A stretch of 64,000 nucleotides of DNA from Clostridia bacterium (GCA_029068165.1 JAIEDA010000032.1:62001-126000), one strand, 5' to 3'. Numbered from the stretch's first letter, positions 39,573 through 49,412 are shown. Translations and numbers: made by a program. The notes: a model not told the origin generated them from the letters alone.

Positions 39573-39820
39573 CGATGTGGGATAAAGTCGTTGAACTTGC
39601 AATGAGCGACGGGTTGTGGGCGTTGCTCTTTTGTATGCTGTTGATTTTCGAACTGAAAGACAGCAGGGCGCGAGAGAAGAAGTATCAAAACACAATAACC
39701 AATCTCTCGCAGGACTTGGGGTATATGAATACGATGAACGAAAGTATTGATAAGATACACAAGAAGATGATTGATTTTATGAAGAAGCGCGAGAGCGCTT
39801 TGGCGAAGGAGGAATCGTGA
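39569..39820 (+). CDS. BhlA/UviB-like holin-type protein
   Basis: 'MWDKVVELAMSDGLWALLFCMLLIFELKDSRAREKKYQNTITNLSQDL' single TM then coiled coil, typical BhlA layout. Confidence 0.7.
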   Translation: MTMWDKVVELAMSDGLWALLFCMLLIFELKDSRAREKKYQNTITNLSQDLGYMNTMNESIDKIHKKMIDFMKKRESALAKEES

Positions 39821-40092
39821 AAGAGAAGTTGAGAAGCTATGAATTTTGGGTATCGATATTCAGCGCGGTGTTGGTAGTTTTGCAAACGCTGAGCGCGAAG
39901 ATAAACATACCTCACACGACGGAAATTATGACTGCGTTCTTGGGCGCGCTGTGCGTGGTCGGTATTATCAAGAAGAAACCTTCTACAAACGTAGACGTTG
40001 AGCAAACTTCAAACTCAAACGAGGAAAAAGAGGCTCAGGAAAATCAAACGCAAGAGGATACTCAAGAGGAAAAGCAGCAAGAAACTAAATAG
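39817..40092 (+). CDS. Holin (phi-LC3-type-like)
   Basis: 'KLRSYEFWVSIFSAVLVVLQTLSAKINI...EIMTAFLGALCVVGIIKKKPST' two TM helices, then Glu/Gln-rich tail; ATGA-type overlap. Confidence 0.7.
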   Translation: MKEKLRSYEFWVSIFSAVLVVLQTLSAKINIPHTTEIMTAFLGALCVVGIIKKKPSTNVDVEQTSNSNEEKEAQENQTQEDTQEEKQQETK

Positions 40093-40183
40093 ATTTGCGC
40101 AAAATTGACGTTTATTTTCGTTTATTAAAATTAGATTTTATTTACGGTTTAAGAAATACCGTATTCGATTATTGATATATAAG

Positions 40184-40210
40184 GCTTCCGCTTTGGCGGA
40201 AGCTTTTTTT
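40184..40210 (+). terminator. Terminator ending the capsid operon
   Basis: GCTTCCGC-tttg-GCGGAAGCTTTTTTT. Confidence 0.88.
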
Positions 40211-40281
40211 CAGCTTAAAAATGTTTGTCGAAATTTTGCCGAATAAGGCAAATTTTTTTATTTAGTTGCATATTATAGAAT

Positions 40282-41643
40282 ATGTTAAATTTTAGTAGAA
40301 TCCATTTTATAGGTATAGGCGGAATAAGTATGTCCGCGCTTGCAATGCTTACTAGCGAAGCGGGAGTTTGGGTCAGCGGCTCGGACAGGGCGGACTCGCC
40401 GACTTTGCGCAAACTCGCCAAGTACGGTATCAACGCCTACGTTGGAAGCAACAACGGCGTGGTTGCAAAAAGCGATCTCGTAGTTTATTCAAGCGCTATA
40501 GGAGATAGCGATCCCGAACTGCATTTTGCCCGTCGCAACAAAATTCGATGTATGGAAAGAAAGGCGTATTTGGCGGTTTTGGCTAGCGAATGTAAAAGCG
40601 TGATAGCCATTGCGGGAAGCCACGGCAAGACGACGACTACGGCTATGCTTTGCCACGTTGCCGAGCGTATACCGCTTGAGTTTATGGGGCACGTCGGCGG
40701 TATTATCAACGGCGAAGACAGTAATTTCATAAATACCGGTAGAGATTATTTCATAACCGAAGCGTGCGAATACAGGCGTAGTTTTTTGTCGCTCAATCCC
40801 GATATTGGAGTGCTTCTTAACAGCGATTACGACCATCCCGATACGTATCCCGACAGGGAGAGTATGGACGAAGCGTTCAGGCAGTTTGTAGAGCAGTCAA
40901 AAGTAGCCGTCGTAGAAGAGGAGTGCTTTAAGCGATTGCGTTTGTCAGCGATTGACAACGCTAAAGACAAGATATATACTTTCGGATTTGGCGACGACGC
41001 CGACTTTAGAGCGGTCAACGTTAAGCATACCGACGGGAAGTTTTCGTTTGACCTCGTCTATGACGGAGGGCGAGTAAACAACATAACTACAGGATTGTAC
41101 GGCAGGCACAATATTCTCAACGCATTGGCGGTGCTTGCGGTAAGTTATTTGATTTGGCTTGACCTCAAGGAAGCGGCGGCGCTTGTAGAGGACTTTGAAG
41201 GAGTGGACAGAAGATTTTCCGAGAAGGGCAAACTAAACGGCAACGGAGCGAGAGTAATAGTCGATTACGCGCATCACCCCAATGAGATAGCCGCGACTAT
41301 AGATACTGTCAGGCTTATGGGCAAGGGCAAGATAATAGCGGTATTCGAGCCGCATACGTATTCGCGTACGAAGGCGCTTTTGGAAGATTTCGGGCATTGC
41401 TTTTATTGGGCGGACGAACTTATAATACTGCCTACCTATTCGGCGAGGGAGAAGAGCGAACAAGGACTTGACGGCAGCGATTTGGCGGAGTACATAAATA
41501 CCCACGGCGAGGGCGCGCTGTATTTGGAAAGCTATGAAAAAGTATGCGAATACGTCAAGCGTAACGCCGGCGAGCGGGATATAGTGCTTGCGTTGGGCGC
41601 AGGAAGTATCGATAAATTAGGCGATATGCTCGTCGCCGATTAA
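40282..41643 (+). CDS. murC: UDP-N-acetylmuramate-L-alanine ligase
   Basis: HFIGIGGISMSALAMLT, AIAGSHGKTTTTAMLCHV, VDYAHHPNEIAATI. Confidence 0.95.
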   Translation: MLNFSRIHFIGIGGISMSALAMLTSEAGVWVSGSDRADSPTLRKLAKYGINAYVGSNNGVVAKSDLVVYSSAIGDSDPELHFARRNKIRCMERKAYLAVLASECKSVIAIAGSHGKTTTTAMLCHVAERIPLEFMGHVGGIINGEDSNFINTGRDYFITEACEYRRSFLSLNPDIGVLLNSDYDHPDTYPDRESMDEAFRQFVEQSKVAVVEEECFKRLRLSAIDNAKDKIYTFGFGDDADFRAVNVKHTDGKFSFDLVYDGGRVNNITTGLYGRHNILNALAVLAVSYLIWLDLKEAAALVEDFEGVDRRFSEKGKLNGNGARVIVDYAHHPNEIAATIDTVRLMGKGKIIAVFEPHTYSRTKALLEDFGHCFYWADELIILPTYSAREKSEQGLDGSDLAEYINTHGEGALYLESYEKVCEYVKRNAGERDIVLALGAGSIDKLGDMLVAD

Positions 41644-41816
41644 TAAAGTTGGATTCTACTTAATAAAGCGAGCGGGAAGAACAAACCTCAGCTGAAAGAT
41701 AAAACCGACAAAAGCGATAAATCTTATATTATAAAACAAAAAAATATCCAATGACTGTCTAAAACGGCGTTTCGTTTAGGTCGGCATTGGATATAACTTT
41801 TTATTAACTTAACTGC

Positions 41817-42791
41817 TTAGCATTTAAAAATCGTCTTGAGGTAGTTGCTCTTTTTAGCGAGCGCGGAGAAAGTATTTTGCGCTTCGCTTATATCGACGAT
41901 TTGTTCTATCAAAGAATCGACTTTGACGGTGCCTGTTGCGAGCATATTTATTGCGGCTTCTATTTCTCCGTAGCCGTCGCTGATTCCGTAAATTTGCAAA
42001 TTATTGTTGACTATAGGGGAGAAGTCGCCTTTGAGAGCAACCTTTGAAGTGTTGTAGCCTACTATTGCGACTTTACCGTTGTGGCGAACGTAGCTGAGCA
42101 TCCTTCCTACTTCTTCGCAAATATCGCTATCAAGTATGAGATAGTCGACGAGTTTTCCGCTCGTTATTTCTCTTAGTTTTTGCAATACGTCCTCTTCGAC
42201 GTAGTTTACGCAGTAATACGCTCCGAGTTCCTGAGCGAGCGCAATCCTAGTGTTGTCGTTGTCGATTATTATAGGTATCGCTTGATAATAAAAGCACAGT
42301 TGAGCGATTATCATATTGACGGAGGTGCAGCCGAAGAGCATCACGTATTTAGTCTTATCTATATCCAACTGTTCAATGACTTTGATCGCCATAGCGATGT
42401 CTTCGATGAACGTAAAAGCGTCGTCGCTTATTCCTAAAGGAACCGTATAAATATTTGAAAGCGGCGCGTATACGTAGTCGGCAAGATAACCGTCGTTTTT
42501 AAGTCCGTTGACCTGGAATTTATTGTTTTCCAAACGGGTGTAAGGGGAGAGCATAACTCTTTGACCTTTTCTCAACGTAAAATCGTCGCTCTCGCTGACA
42601 AGACCTACTGCGGTACGGGCGGGGCGCAACGGAAGACCCGTTTCGTTCATACTTCCTGAGAATATCGCCACGTCGCTTGAGCAAATGCCCGCGCGGGTAA
42701 TCTTAATCTTTGCAAAGTGTTTAAGATTGTACGAACCTTCTTCAGTTTCGGGTTCGATAGAGAAGTTCTTTGTAATTTTATAAGATTTCAT
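41817..42791 (-). CDS. MDR-family (zinc-type) dehydrogenase, possibly TarJ-like
   Basis: ICSSDVAIFSG; central NAD-binding region 'KYVMLFGCTSVNMIIAQLCFYYQAIPIIIDNDNTRIALAQELGAYYCVNY'; GHE motif not seen. Confidence 0.7.
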   Translation of the reverse strand: MKSYKITKNFSIEPETEEGSYNLKHFAKIKITRAGICSSDVAIFSGSMNETGLPLRPARTAVGLVSESDDFTLRKGQRVMLSPYTRLENNKFQVNGLKNDGYLADYVYAPLSNIYTVPLGISDDAFTFIEDIAMAIKVIEQLDIDKTKYVMLFGCTSVNMIIAQLCFYYQAIPIIIDNDNTRIALAQELGAYYCVNYVEEDVLQKLREITSGKLVDYLILDSDICEEVGRMLSYVRHNGKVAIVGYNTSKVALKGDFSPIVNNNLQIYGISDGYGEIEAAINMLATGTVKVDSLIEQIVDISEAQNTFSALAKKSNYLKTIFKC

Positions 42792-43029
42792 ACTTTCATC
42801 TCCGTCTAGACTTGACCGACGAGCGGTTAAGCATTCAACTTATTATGAATTATAGCACAACGAAACCGTATTTGCAAGTATTTTTTTCTTACCGCAATTT
42901 AGCGGGAGTTTTGAGGCGGAAAAAAGCGGTTTGGCAAAATTATTTGAAATACTCTTTAATTTTAGTTGACTTATAAAGAGATTGAAGTTATAATCTATGA
43001 GTAAATCTTTGCAAAGGTGAGGTGATAAT

Positions 43030-43233
43030 ATGAACGAGAATATCCAACCTAATTATCATGACGTCAAGGTAGTATGCGCTTGCGGAGCTAGTTTCGTATG
43101 CGGAACGACCAAAGAAGGAGACGTAATAAAGGTAGAAGTTTGCAGCAAATGTCATCCATACTATACCGGCAAGCAAAAATTGGTTGATACCGGCGGTAGA
43201 GTAGATAAGTTCAAGAAACGTTATAGTCTTTAA
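43030..43233 (+). CDS. rpmE: 50S ribosomal protein L31
   Basis: [52 protein letters not shown]. Confidence 0.95.
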   Translation: MNENIQPNYHDVKVVCACGASFVCGTTKEGDVIKVEVCSKCHPYYTGKQKLVDTGGRVDKFKKRYSL

Positions 43234-43270
43234 TGTTTTTTGTTCGACGGGAAGGGAAATTTGCAAAATT

Positions 43271-43417
43271 AATATACGCCTTTTCCGCCAAATCAATATA
43301 AAAAATAGGCTCCATCGTACATCCAGTACGGGGAGCTATTTTTTATACCGCCTTGACGAAAAATTCGTTATTTTACTTATTGCAAATTCCCATTCCCGTC
43401 GAACGGAGTGGGGCGAC
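43271..43417. repeat. Palindromic intergenic repeat, copy B
   Basis: aatatacgccttttccgcc...GCTCCatcgtacatccagtacgggGAGCtattttttataccgccttgacgaaaaattcg...aacggagtggggcgac. Confidence 0.85.
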
Positions 43418-43514
43418 CATTCTACTGTAACCGCCAACTGCGCGGTTTCATTTTATTTTTTGACTATCTACCTTTTCGCCGAACTGTTTGGTAGATAAGC
43501 GATAGTTGAGAATT

Positions 43515-43647
43515 AAAATACGCCTTTTCCGCTAAGACGCTCCATCGTACATCCAGTACGAAGGAGCTATTTTTTATACTGCCTTGACGAAAAATTCGAT
43601 ATTTTACTAGTTGCAAATCCTATTTCCCATCAAACGGAGTGGGGCGA
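43515..43647. repeat. Palindromic intergenic repeat, copy C (direct repeat of B)
   Basis: aaaatacgccttttccgct...gctccatcgtacatccagtacgaaggagctattttttatactgccttgacgaaaaattcg...aacggagtggggcga. Confidence 0.85.
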
Positions 43648-43766
43648 TATGATGGTATAATTATTTATAATATATATTTTATTTTTTTAAACAATAGACA
43701 AAATCTTAAATAGATAGTATAATTGTATAATAGAATCAGTATAGACTAATCAAACGGTAGAGGTCA

Positions 43767-45596
43767 ATGGCAAGAAAATATACTTCGAAAATCGGCGGGC
43801 AAGCAGTTATAGAGGGCGTTATGATGAGAGGCGAACGCTCTATGGCTACCGCTGTGCGAAACGAAAACGGCGATATCGAAGTCGAGAGCAGGTATATCAA
43901 ACCTGTCAGCGAAAAGTCCAAGTCTTATAGAATACCGTTTGTGCGCGGAGTATTCAATTTCTTTGATTCTATGGCTACGGGAATGAAGACGCTTTTGCGC
44001 TCGGGAGAAGTGTTCGAGGGCGACGTAGAGCCAAGCAAGTTTGAGAAGTGGTGCGCAAAAAAACTCAAGATAAATATCTACGACGTTATTATGGCGTTTT
44101 CTATAATATTGGGCGTAGCGCTTGCGCTTGGACTGTTTTTCTTTCTTCCGCTTGTTATCGTCACGCCGATTAAGAACGCGGTCGCGAATACTTACGGCGA
44201 GGGTACGAACAGCCTTTGGTACGTGAGCGTATTATACACGCTTCTCGAGGGCGTGATAAGGATAATTATATTCGTACTGTATATCGCTTTGACCACGCTG
44301 ATGAAGACGGTAAAGCGCACTTATATGTACCACGGCGCGGAGCATAAGACTATAAGCTGCTATGAACACGGAATGGAATTGACTGTGGAAAACGTGCAAA
44401 AAATGTCCACTGTGCACGATAGATGCGGCACGACTTTTATGTTTATAATAATGCTAGTCAGCATAGTCGTATTTACGCTAGTGGGAATTGCCGAGCCGTA
44501 TATCGCAAATCTTGGCGTATGGAAAAACTTGATACTCTTCGCTTCGAGAATAATATTGTTGCCGCTTATAATGGGAATAAGTTACGAGATGCTCAAGACT
44601 ATGGCAAAGTACGACAATATCCTAGTCAAGATACTGAAAGCTCCCGGACTTGCTCTTCAAAAACTCACTACGAAGCAACCCGACGATTCTATGGTGGAGT
44701 GCGCTATAACGGCTTTCAAAACGGTTATGGAAATGGACGCCGACCCGAGTATTCCCGAGAAAAGGTTTGATACGAAAAAGTCTTATGAGAAAGTCCGCAA
44801 AGAAATCAAGACTATGCTTAAGGGCGTGGACGAGAGCGATATTGATTGGATATTTTGCGAGGCAACGGGCGTAAAGCGGTCGGAACTTCAAGACCTTACG
44901 CATATTCGTCAGTTTGAATATGAAAAAGCGTTGGAGTACGCGAAAAAACGCAAAACGGGTATGCCGCTTTGGCGAGTTTTCGGCAAAGTAGATTTTTACG
45001 GAACGGAAATAGAAATCAACGGCGACGTGCTGTGTCCTAGACCCGAAACCGAGTTCCTCGTCGAAGAGGCGGTTAAAGTAGTAAAACAGGGCGATAAAGT
45101 CTTGGACGTTTGTACGGGCAGCGGATGTATTGCGATAGCTCTCGCGGCAAAATCGCAATGTTCGTCGGTTGTCGCAAGCGATATAAGCGACAAGGCTTTG
45201 GAGATTGCAAAAAGCAACGCCGAGAAAAATAACGTTGCGGATAAAGTACGGTTTGTCGAAAGCGATTTATTTGATAATATAGACGGAGTATTCGATGTGA
45301 TTGTCAGCAATCCGCCGTATATTCCTCAAAAGGATATAGCCAAGCTCGATAGGGAAGTAAAGGACTACGATCCGCATATAGCTTTGGACGGCGGCGAGGA
45401 CGGTTTGGACTTCTATAGAGCGTTTGCAAGTAAAGCCAAAGAGCGTTTGACGGACGGCGGCTGTCTTTTGCTCGAGTGCGGAATAGACCAAGCTAAGAGT
45501 ATAATCGATATGCTTGATAGCGACTTTGATAGCAGTATAGTAAAAGACTTGCAAGGTATCGATAGAATTATAGTAGCAAAGAAAATCAAAAAGTAA
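43767..45596 (+). CDS. prmC: DUF1385 membrane protein fused to PrmC (peptide chain release factor N5-glutamine methyltransferase)
   Basis: N-terminal 'IGGQAVIEGVMMRGERSMATAVR...YHGAEHKTISCYEHG...VHDRCGTTFMFIIMLVS' (DUF1385); C-terminal 'LCPRPETEFLVEEAV...VLDVCTGSGCIAIALA...VSNPPYIP' (PrmC). Single uninterrupted ORF. Confidence 0.9.
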   Translation: MARKYTSKIGGQAVIEGVMMRGERSMATAVRNENGDIEVESRYIKPVSEKSKSYRIPFVRGVFNFFDSMATGMKTLLRSGEVFEGDVEPSKFEKWCAKKLKINIYDVIMAFSIILGVALALGLFFFLPLVIVTPIKNAVANTYGEGTNSLWYVSVLYTLLEGVIRIIIFVLYIALTTLMKTVKRTYMYHGAEHKTISCYEHGMELTVENVQKMSTVHDRCGTTFMFIIMLVSIVVFTLVGIAEPYIANLGVWKNLILFASRIILLPLIMGISYEMLKTMAKYDNILVKILKAPGLALQKLTTKQPDDSMVECAITAFKTVMEMDADPSIPEKRFDTKKSYEKVRKEIKTMLKGVDESDIDWIFCEATGVKRSELQDLTHIRQFEYEKALEYAKKRKTGMPLWRVFGKVDFYGTEIEINGDVLCPRPETEFLVEEAVKVVKQGDKVLDVCTGSGCIAIALAAKSQCSSVVASDISDKALEIAKSNAEKNNVADKVRFVESDLFDNIDGVFDVIVSNPPYIPQKDIAKLDREVKDYDPHIALDGGEDGLDFYRAFASKAKERLTDGGCLLLECGIDQAKSIIDMLDSDFDSSIVKDLQGIDRIIVAKKIKK

Positions 45597-45656
45597 AACT
45601 CATCGAGGCTTTGACGAAATAGACGGAGCTTACGCGAGGTAAAGGTAAAAAACGGT

Positions 45657-46727
45657 ATGTTTGAAAAATTAGAGTTGATGCTAAAAAGATATGAGGAACT
45701 CAGCGAACTTATGGCTGATCCCAATGTAATCGCCGACCAAGCTCAATGGCAAAAGCTTGTCAAGGAGCATTCGCAAATGTCGGCTACGATAGAGTTGTAT
45801 AAAAAGTATCTTGCGCTTCAAAAGAATATCCAAGAGTGCAAGGAGATTATCGACGAGGGCTTGGACGAGGAAATGACGGCTCTCGCCAAAGAAGAACTCA
45901 ATCAGGCGCACAAGGATACCGAGCAGGTCATAAAGGATCTAAAAGTATCGATGTTGCCAGTCGACCCCAACGACGACAACAACGTTATCGTAGAAATAAG
46001 AGCGGGCGCGGGCGGCGAAGAGGGCGGTCTTTTCGGCGCGGAACTTGTGAGAATGTATATGCGTTTTGCCGAGAGAATGCGTTGGAAGATAAAAGAAATC
46101 GATATGAACTACACCGAGCTCGGCGGAGCTAAAGAAGTCGTATTTATGATCAGCGGAAGCGGCGCATACGCAAAGCTCAAGTATGAAAGCGGAGTGCATA
46201 GAGTTCAGCGCGTACCCGAAACGGAATCGCAAGGAAGAGTTCACACTTCTACGGCTACGGTCGCAATACTGCCCGAAGCGCCCGATATACAAATTGAGAT
46301 ACTTGAAAAGGACTTGAAGATTGATACCTATCGCTCAAGCGGCGCGGGCGGTCAGCACGTCAACAAGACGGAAAGCGCGGTGCGTATAACTCACTTGCCG
46401 ACGGGCATAGTCGTCGCTTCTCAAGACGAGCGTTCGCAAATCAAGAACCGCGAACAAGCTATGAGCGTACTCAAGTCAAGACTGTACGACTATTACAGCA
46501 CCAAAGCTGAGAGCGAATATGCCGCCAATAGAAAAACGCAAGTCGGCAGCGGCGACAGGTCGGAAAAGATAAGGACTTACAACTTTCCGCAAAATAGAGT
46601 TACCGACCACAGGATCGGACTGACGATGTACAGCTTAGACAGCTTTATGGACGGAGATATATTCGCTATGATAGAGGCGTTGCAACTTGCCAACCAAAAC
46701 GCTTTGCTCTCTAAGCTTGACGATTAG
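45657..46727 (+). CDS. prfA: Peptide chain release factor 1
   Basis: [29 protein letters not shown] (GGQ); follows PrmC. Confidence 0.96.
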   Translation: MFEKLELMLKRYEELSELMADPNVIADQAQWQKLVKEHSQMSATIELYKKYLALQKNIQECKEIIDEGLDEEMTALAKEELNQAHKDTEQVIKDLKVSMLPVDPNDDNNVIVEIRAGAGGEEGGLFGAELVRMYMRFAERMRWKIKEIDMNYTELGGAKEVVFMISGSGAYAKLKYESGVHRVQRVPETESQGRVHTSTATVAILPEAPDIQIEILEKDLKIDTYRSSGAGGQHVNKTESAVRITHLPTGIVVASQDERSQIKNREQAMSVLKSRLYDYYSTKAESEYAANRKTQVGSGDRSEKIRTYNFPQNRVTDHRIGLTMYSLDSFMDGDIFAMIEALQLANQNALLSKLDD

Positions 46728-46874
46728 GCAAGTAAGCCGCTAGGCGATCGATTATAGCAACGAAAAAACGGGCATAGCTAAGCGATTGATCAAACGGCGG
46801 CCAGGGAGCATAGAAATAATAACGAAATAAAATTTAAAATCTAAATAACGAAAACCATAGGAGTTATAAAAGAT

Positions 46875-48368
46875 ATGAAATACACGAGTACGAGAAACAA
46901 AGAAATCAAAGTTACTTCGGCGGAGGCTATAGTCAACGGACTTTCCAAAGACGGAGGACTGTTTGTGCCGGAAGTCTTTCCAAAACTTACGAAAGATGAC
47001 TTCGAAGCTTTAATCGAGATGAGTTATCCCGAGAGAGCGGCAAAGGTGCTTTCGATGTATCTTGAAGACTATACTTACGAAGAGCTTTTGGACTACGCGA
47101 CGAAAGCGTATTCGAGATTTTACGGCGACGATCCCTGTCCGCTCGTAAACGTGGATACGGGACTGAACGTGCTCGAGCTGTGGCACGGACCGACTTGCGC
47201 GTTCAAAGATATGGCTTTGACAATGCTTCCGTATCTTTTGTCGGCGGCGAGAAAAAAGACGGGCGAGAAGTCCAAGACTTTGATTTTGGTCGCAACTTCG
47301 GGCGATACCGGCAAGGCGGCATTGGAAGGCTTCAAGGACGTCGAGGGAACGGATATAATCGTATTCTATCCGTCCGAGGGCGTATCGGATATGCAAAAAT
47401 TGCAAATGATGACCCAAGAGGGCGAGAACGTATTCGTATGCGCAATAGAGGGTAACTTTGACGACGCGCAGTCGGCGGTCAAGACGATATTCAACGACGC
47501 CGATATGCAAAAGAAACTTTTGGAGAGAGGCTATAAGCTCTCTTCAGCCAACTCGATAAACTGGGGTAGACTTGCTCCGCAAATAGCTTACTACGTATCC
47601 GCTTACTGCGATATGATCTCAAGCGGAATGATAAAATACGGCGACAAAGTCAACTTTTGCGTACCGAGCGGCAATTTCGGAAATATATTGGCGGCTTACT
47701 ACGCTTCGCTTATGGGCGTGGGCGTCAACAAACTTATTTGCGCTTCCAACGTAAACAACGTGCTTACCGACTTTTTTACCACGGGCGAGTACAATACTCA
47801 TAGGCAGTTCCATAAGACTATGAGCCCGTCGATGGATATACTTATCTCTTCGAATTTGGAGAGATTGCTCTTTGAGTTTTGCGGAAGAGACGACAAACTT
47901 ATGAGCGAGAGAATGAACGCATTGAAGAAAGACGGAAAATATACGATTTCCAAAGAGGAACTCAAAAAGCTCAACGAGATTTTCGCCGTAGGTTATGCAA
48001 GCGAAGAAGCGACGACAGCAGTTATAGACAGCACGCTCGACGTGTACGATTATCTTATGGATACGCATACGGCTGTGGCTATGAGCGTCTACAACGACTA
48101 CTATGAAGAAACTTCCGACGAAACCGACGCGGTAATCGTGTCCACGGCAAACGCTTACAAATTCCCTTGCGACGTATACAAAGCCGTATCGGGAGATTGG
48201 GTCGACGACGCTAAAAAGGCTACGAAGAAACTTTTTGCGTTTACGGGCGAAGAAGTGCCGACGCCGCTTGCCGACCTCGACAAAAAGCAGGTAAGGTTTA
48301 CAAAGATAATCGATAAGGCAAACATCGCCGACGAAGTCTTGAATTACACTGGCGCGGAGAAGAAATAA
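46875..48368 (+). CDS. thrC: Threonine synthase
   Basis: YTSTRNKEIKVTSAEAIVNGLSKDGGLFVPE; WHGPTCAFKDMALTMLPYLL; VATSGDTGKAALEGF; VPSGNFGNILAAYYA. Confidence 0.95.
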   Translation: MKYTSTRNKEIKVTSAEAIVNGLSKDGGLFVPEVFPKLTKDDFEALIEMSYPERAAKVLSMYLEDYTYEELLDYATKAYSRFYGDDPCPLVNVDTGLNVLELWHGPTCAFKDMALTMLPYLLSAARKKTGEKSKTLILVATSGDTGKAALEGFKDVEGTDIIVFYPSEGVSDMQKLQMMTQEGENVFVCAIEGNFDDAQSAVKTIFNDADMQKKLLERGYKLSSANSINWGRLAPQIAYYVSAYCDMISSGMIKYGDKVNFCVPSGNFGNILAAYYASLMGVGVNKLICASNVNNVLTDFFTTGEYNTHRQFHKTMSPSMDILISSNLERLLFEFCGRDDKLMSERMNALKKDGKYTISKEELKKLNEIFAVGYASEEATTAVIDSTLDVYDYLMDTHTAVAMSVYNDYYEETSDETDAVIVSTANAYKFPCDVYKAVSGDWVDDAKKATKKLFAFTGEEVPTPLADLDKKQVRFTKIIDKANIADEVLNYTGAEKK

Positions 48369-48401
48369 GAATTATTGCGATAATTAGCGGAGATTAGTGA
48401 T

Positions 48402-49403
48402 ATGAAAACGATTTACAGCGCGATACAGCCGTCGGGAATAATGACCCTCGGCAACTATATAGGAGCCGTCAACAACTGGCAGTCTATGCAAGCCGATAAA
48501 GACAATAAATGTATATTTGCGCTTGCTGATTTGCATACTATTACGGTGAGACAAAACCCGCAAAGCTTTTACGACAACGCAATGAGTTTTTACGCGTTGT
48601 TGCTTGCGGTAGGTCTTGACGTCAAAAAGAGTATAGTATACTTCCAATCGCACGTACGTCAGCACAGCGAACTGGCTTGGCTGCTCAACTGCTACACTTA
48701 CGTGGGCGAAATGAACAGGATGACGCAGTTTAAAGACAAGTCGGCTAAGCACGTCGACAACGTAAATATGGGACTTATGGACTATCCCGTACTTATGGCG
48801 GCGGACATTTTGCTCTACAACGCCGATCTAGTGCCGGTAGGTTACGATCAGCTTCAGCATATCGAAATTACTCGCGATATCGCTATGCGAGTGAACAATA
48901 TATACGGAGATATATTTACCGTACCCAACGGTTTTATCCCCAAGGTAGGCGCAAAAATTATGAGCCTACAAGACCCGCAAAGCAAGATGAGCAAGTCCGA
49001 CCCCAATCCTAACGCGGTCATATCCTGTCTTGACGCGCCTGAAACGATAATGAAGAAATTCAAGAAAGCCGTCACCGACAGCGATACTAAAATTGCGTAC
49101 GACCCCGAGAATAAGGCGGGAATATCCAACTTACTATCGATATTGGCAACCGCCGAGCGCAATAGCGTAGAGCAGGTCGAAGCGGAGTGTCAAGGCTTGA
49201 GATACGGCGATTTAAAGGTGCGCGTAGGCGAGAGCGTGGTAGAAATGCTGCGGCCTTTCCAAAGCGAGTACTCGAGGCTTATAAACGAGAAAGATTATTT
49301 GCTTGAGTGCGCTAAGGACGGCGCGCAAAAAGCGGCGGAGATAGCCGAAAAGACTTTGAATAAATTTAAGGGCGCGATAGGTTTCGTCCCTAGACAAGGA
49401 TAA
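48402..49403 (+). CDS. trpS: Tryptophanyl-tRNA synthetase
   Basis: AIQPSGIMTLGNYIGAVNNW; YNADLVPVGYDQLQHIEITRDIA; KMSKSDPN. Confidence 0.96.
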   Translation: MKTIYSAIQPSGIMTLGNYIGAVNNWQSMQADKDNKCIFALADLHTITVRQNPQSFYDNAMSFYALLLAVGLDVKKSIVYFQSHVRQHSELAWLLNCYTYVGEMNRMTQFKDKSAKHVDNVNMGLMDYPVLMAADILLYNADLVPVGYDQLQHIEITRDIAMRVNNIYGDIFTVPNGFIPKVGAKIMSLQDPQSKMSKSDPNPNAVISCLDAPETIMKKFKKAVTDSDTKIAYDPENKAGISNLLSILATAERNSVEQVEAECQGLRYGDLKVRVGESVVEMLRPFQSEYSRLINEKDYLLECAKDGAQKAAEIAEKTLNKFKGAIGFVPRQG

Positions 49404-49412
49404 ATACGATCA

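Larger units (their letters stand above)
28450..40210 (+). mobile_element. Compact podovirus/P22-like head-gene operon without integrase, tail spike or endolysin (domesticated or GTA-like candidate)
   Basis: Contiguous, mostly overlapping ORFs: terminase large, portal, scaffold-like, major capsid, adaptor, nozzle-like, coiled-coil and two holin-like proteins. Preceded by a sigma-like regulator, ended by the terminator at 40184-40210. Boundaries are approximate. Confidence 0.75.

Noticed and set aside
28070-40281. att sites flanking the capsid operon
   Set aside because: No convincing direct repeat between the two junctions by eye; no adjacent tRNA or integrase. A computed repeat search is still needed.
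43271-43647. B/C repeats as a CRISPR or RNA gene
   Set aside because: Only two tandem copies with conserved palindromic cores and no unique spacers; better explained as terminator-like repeats.
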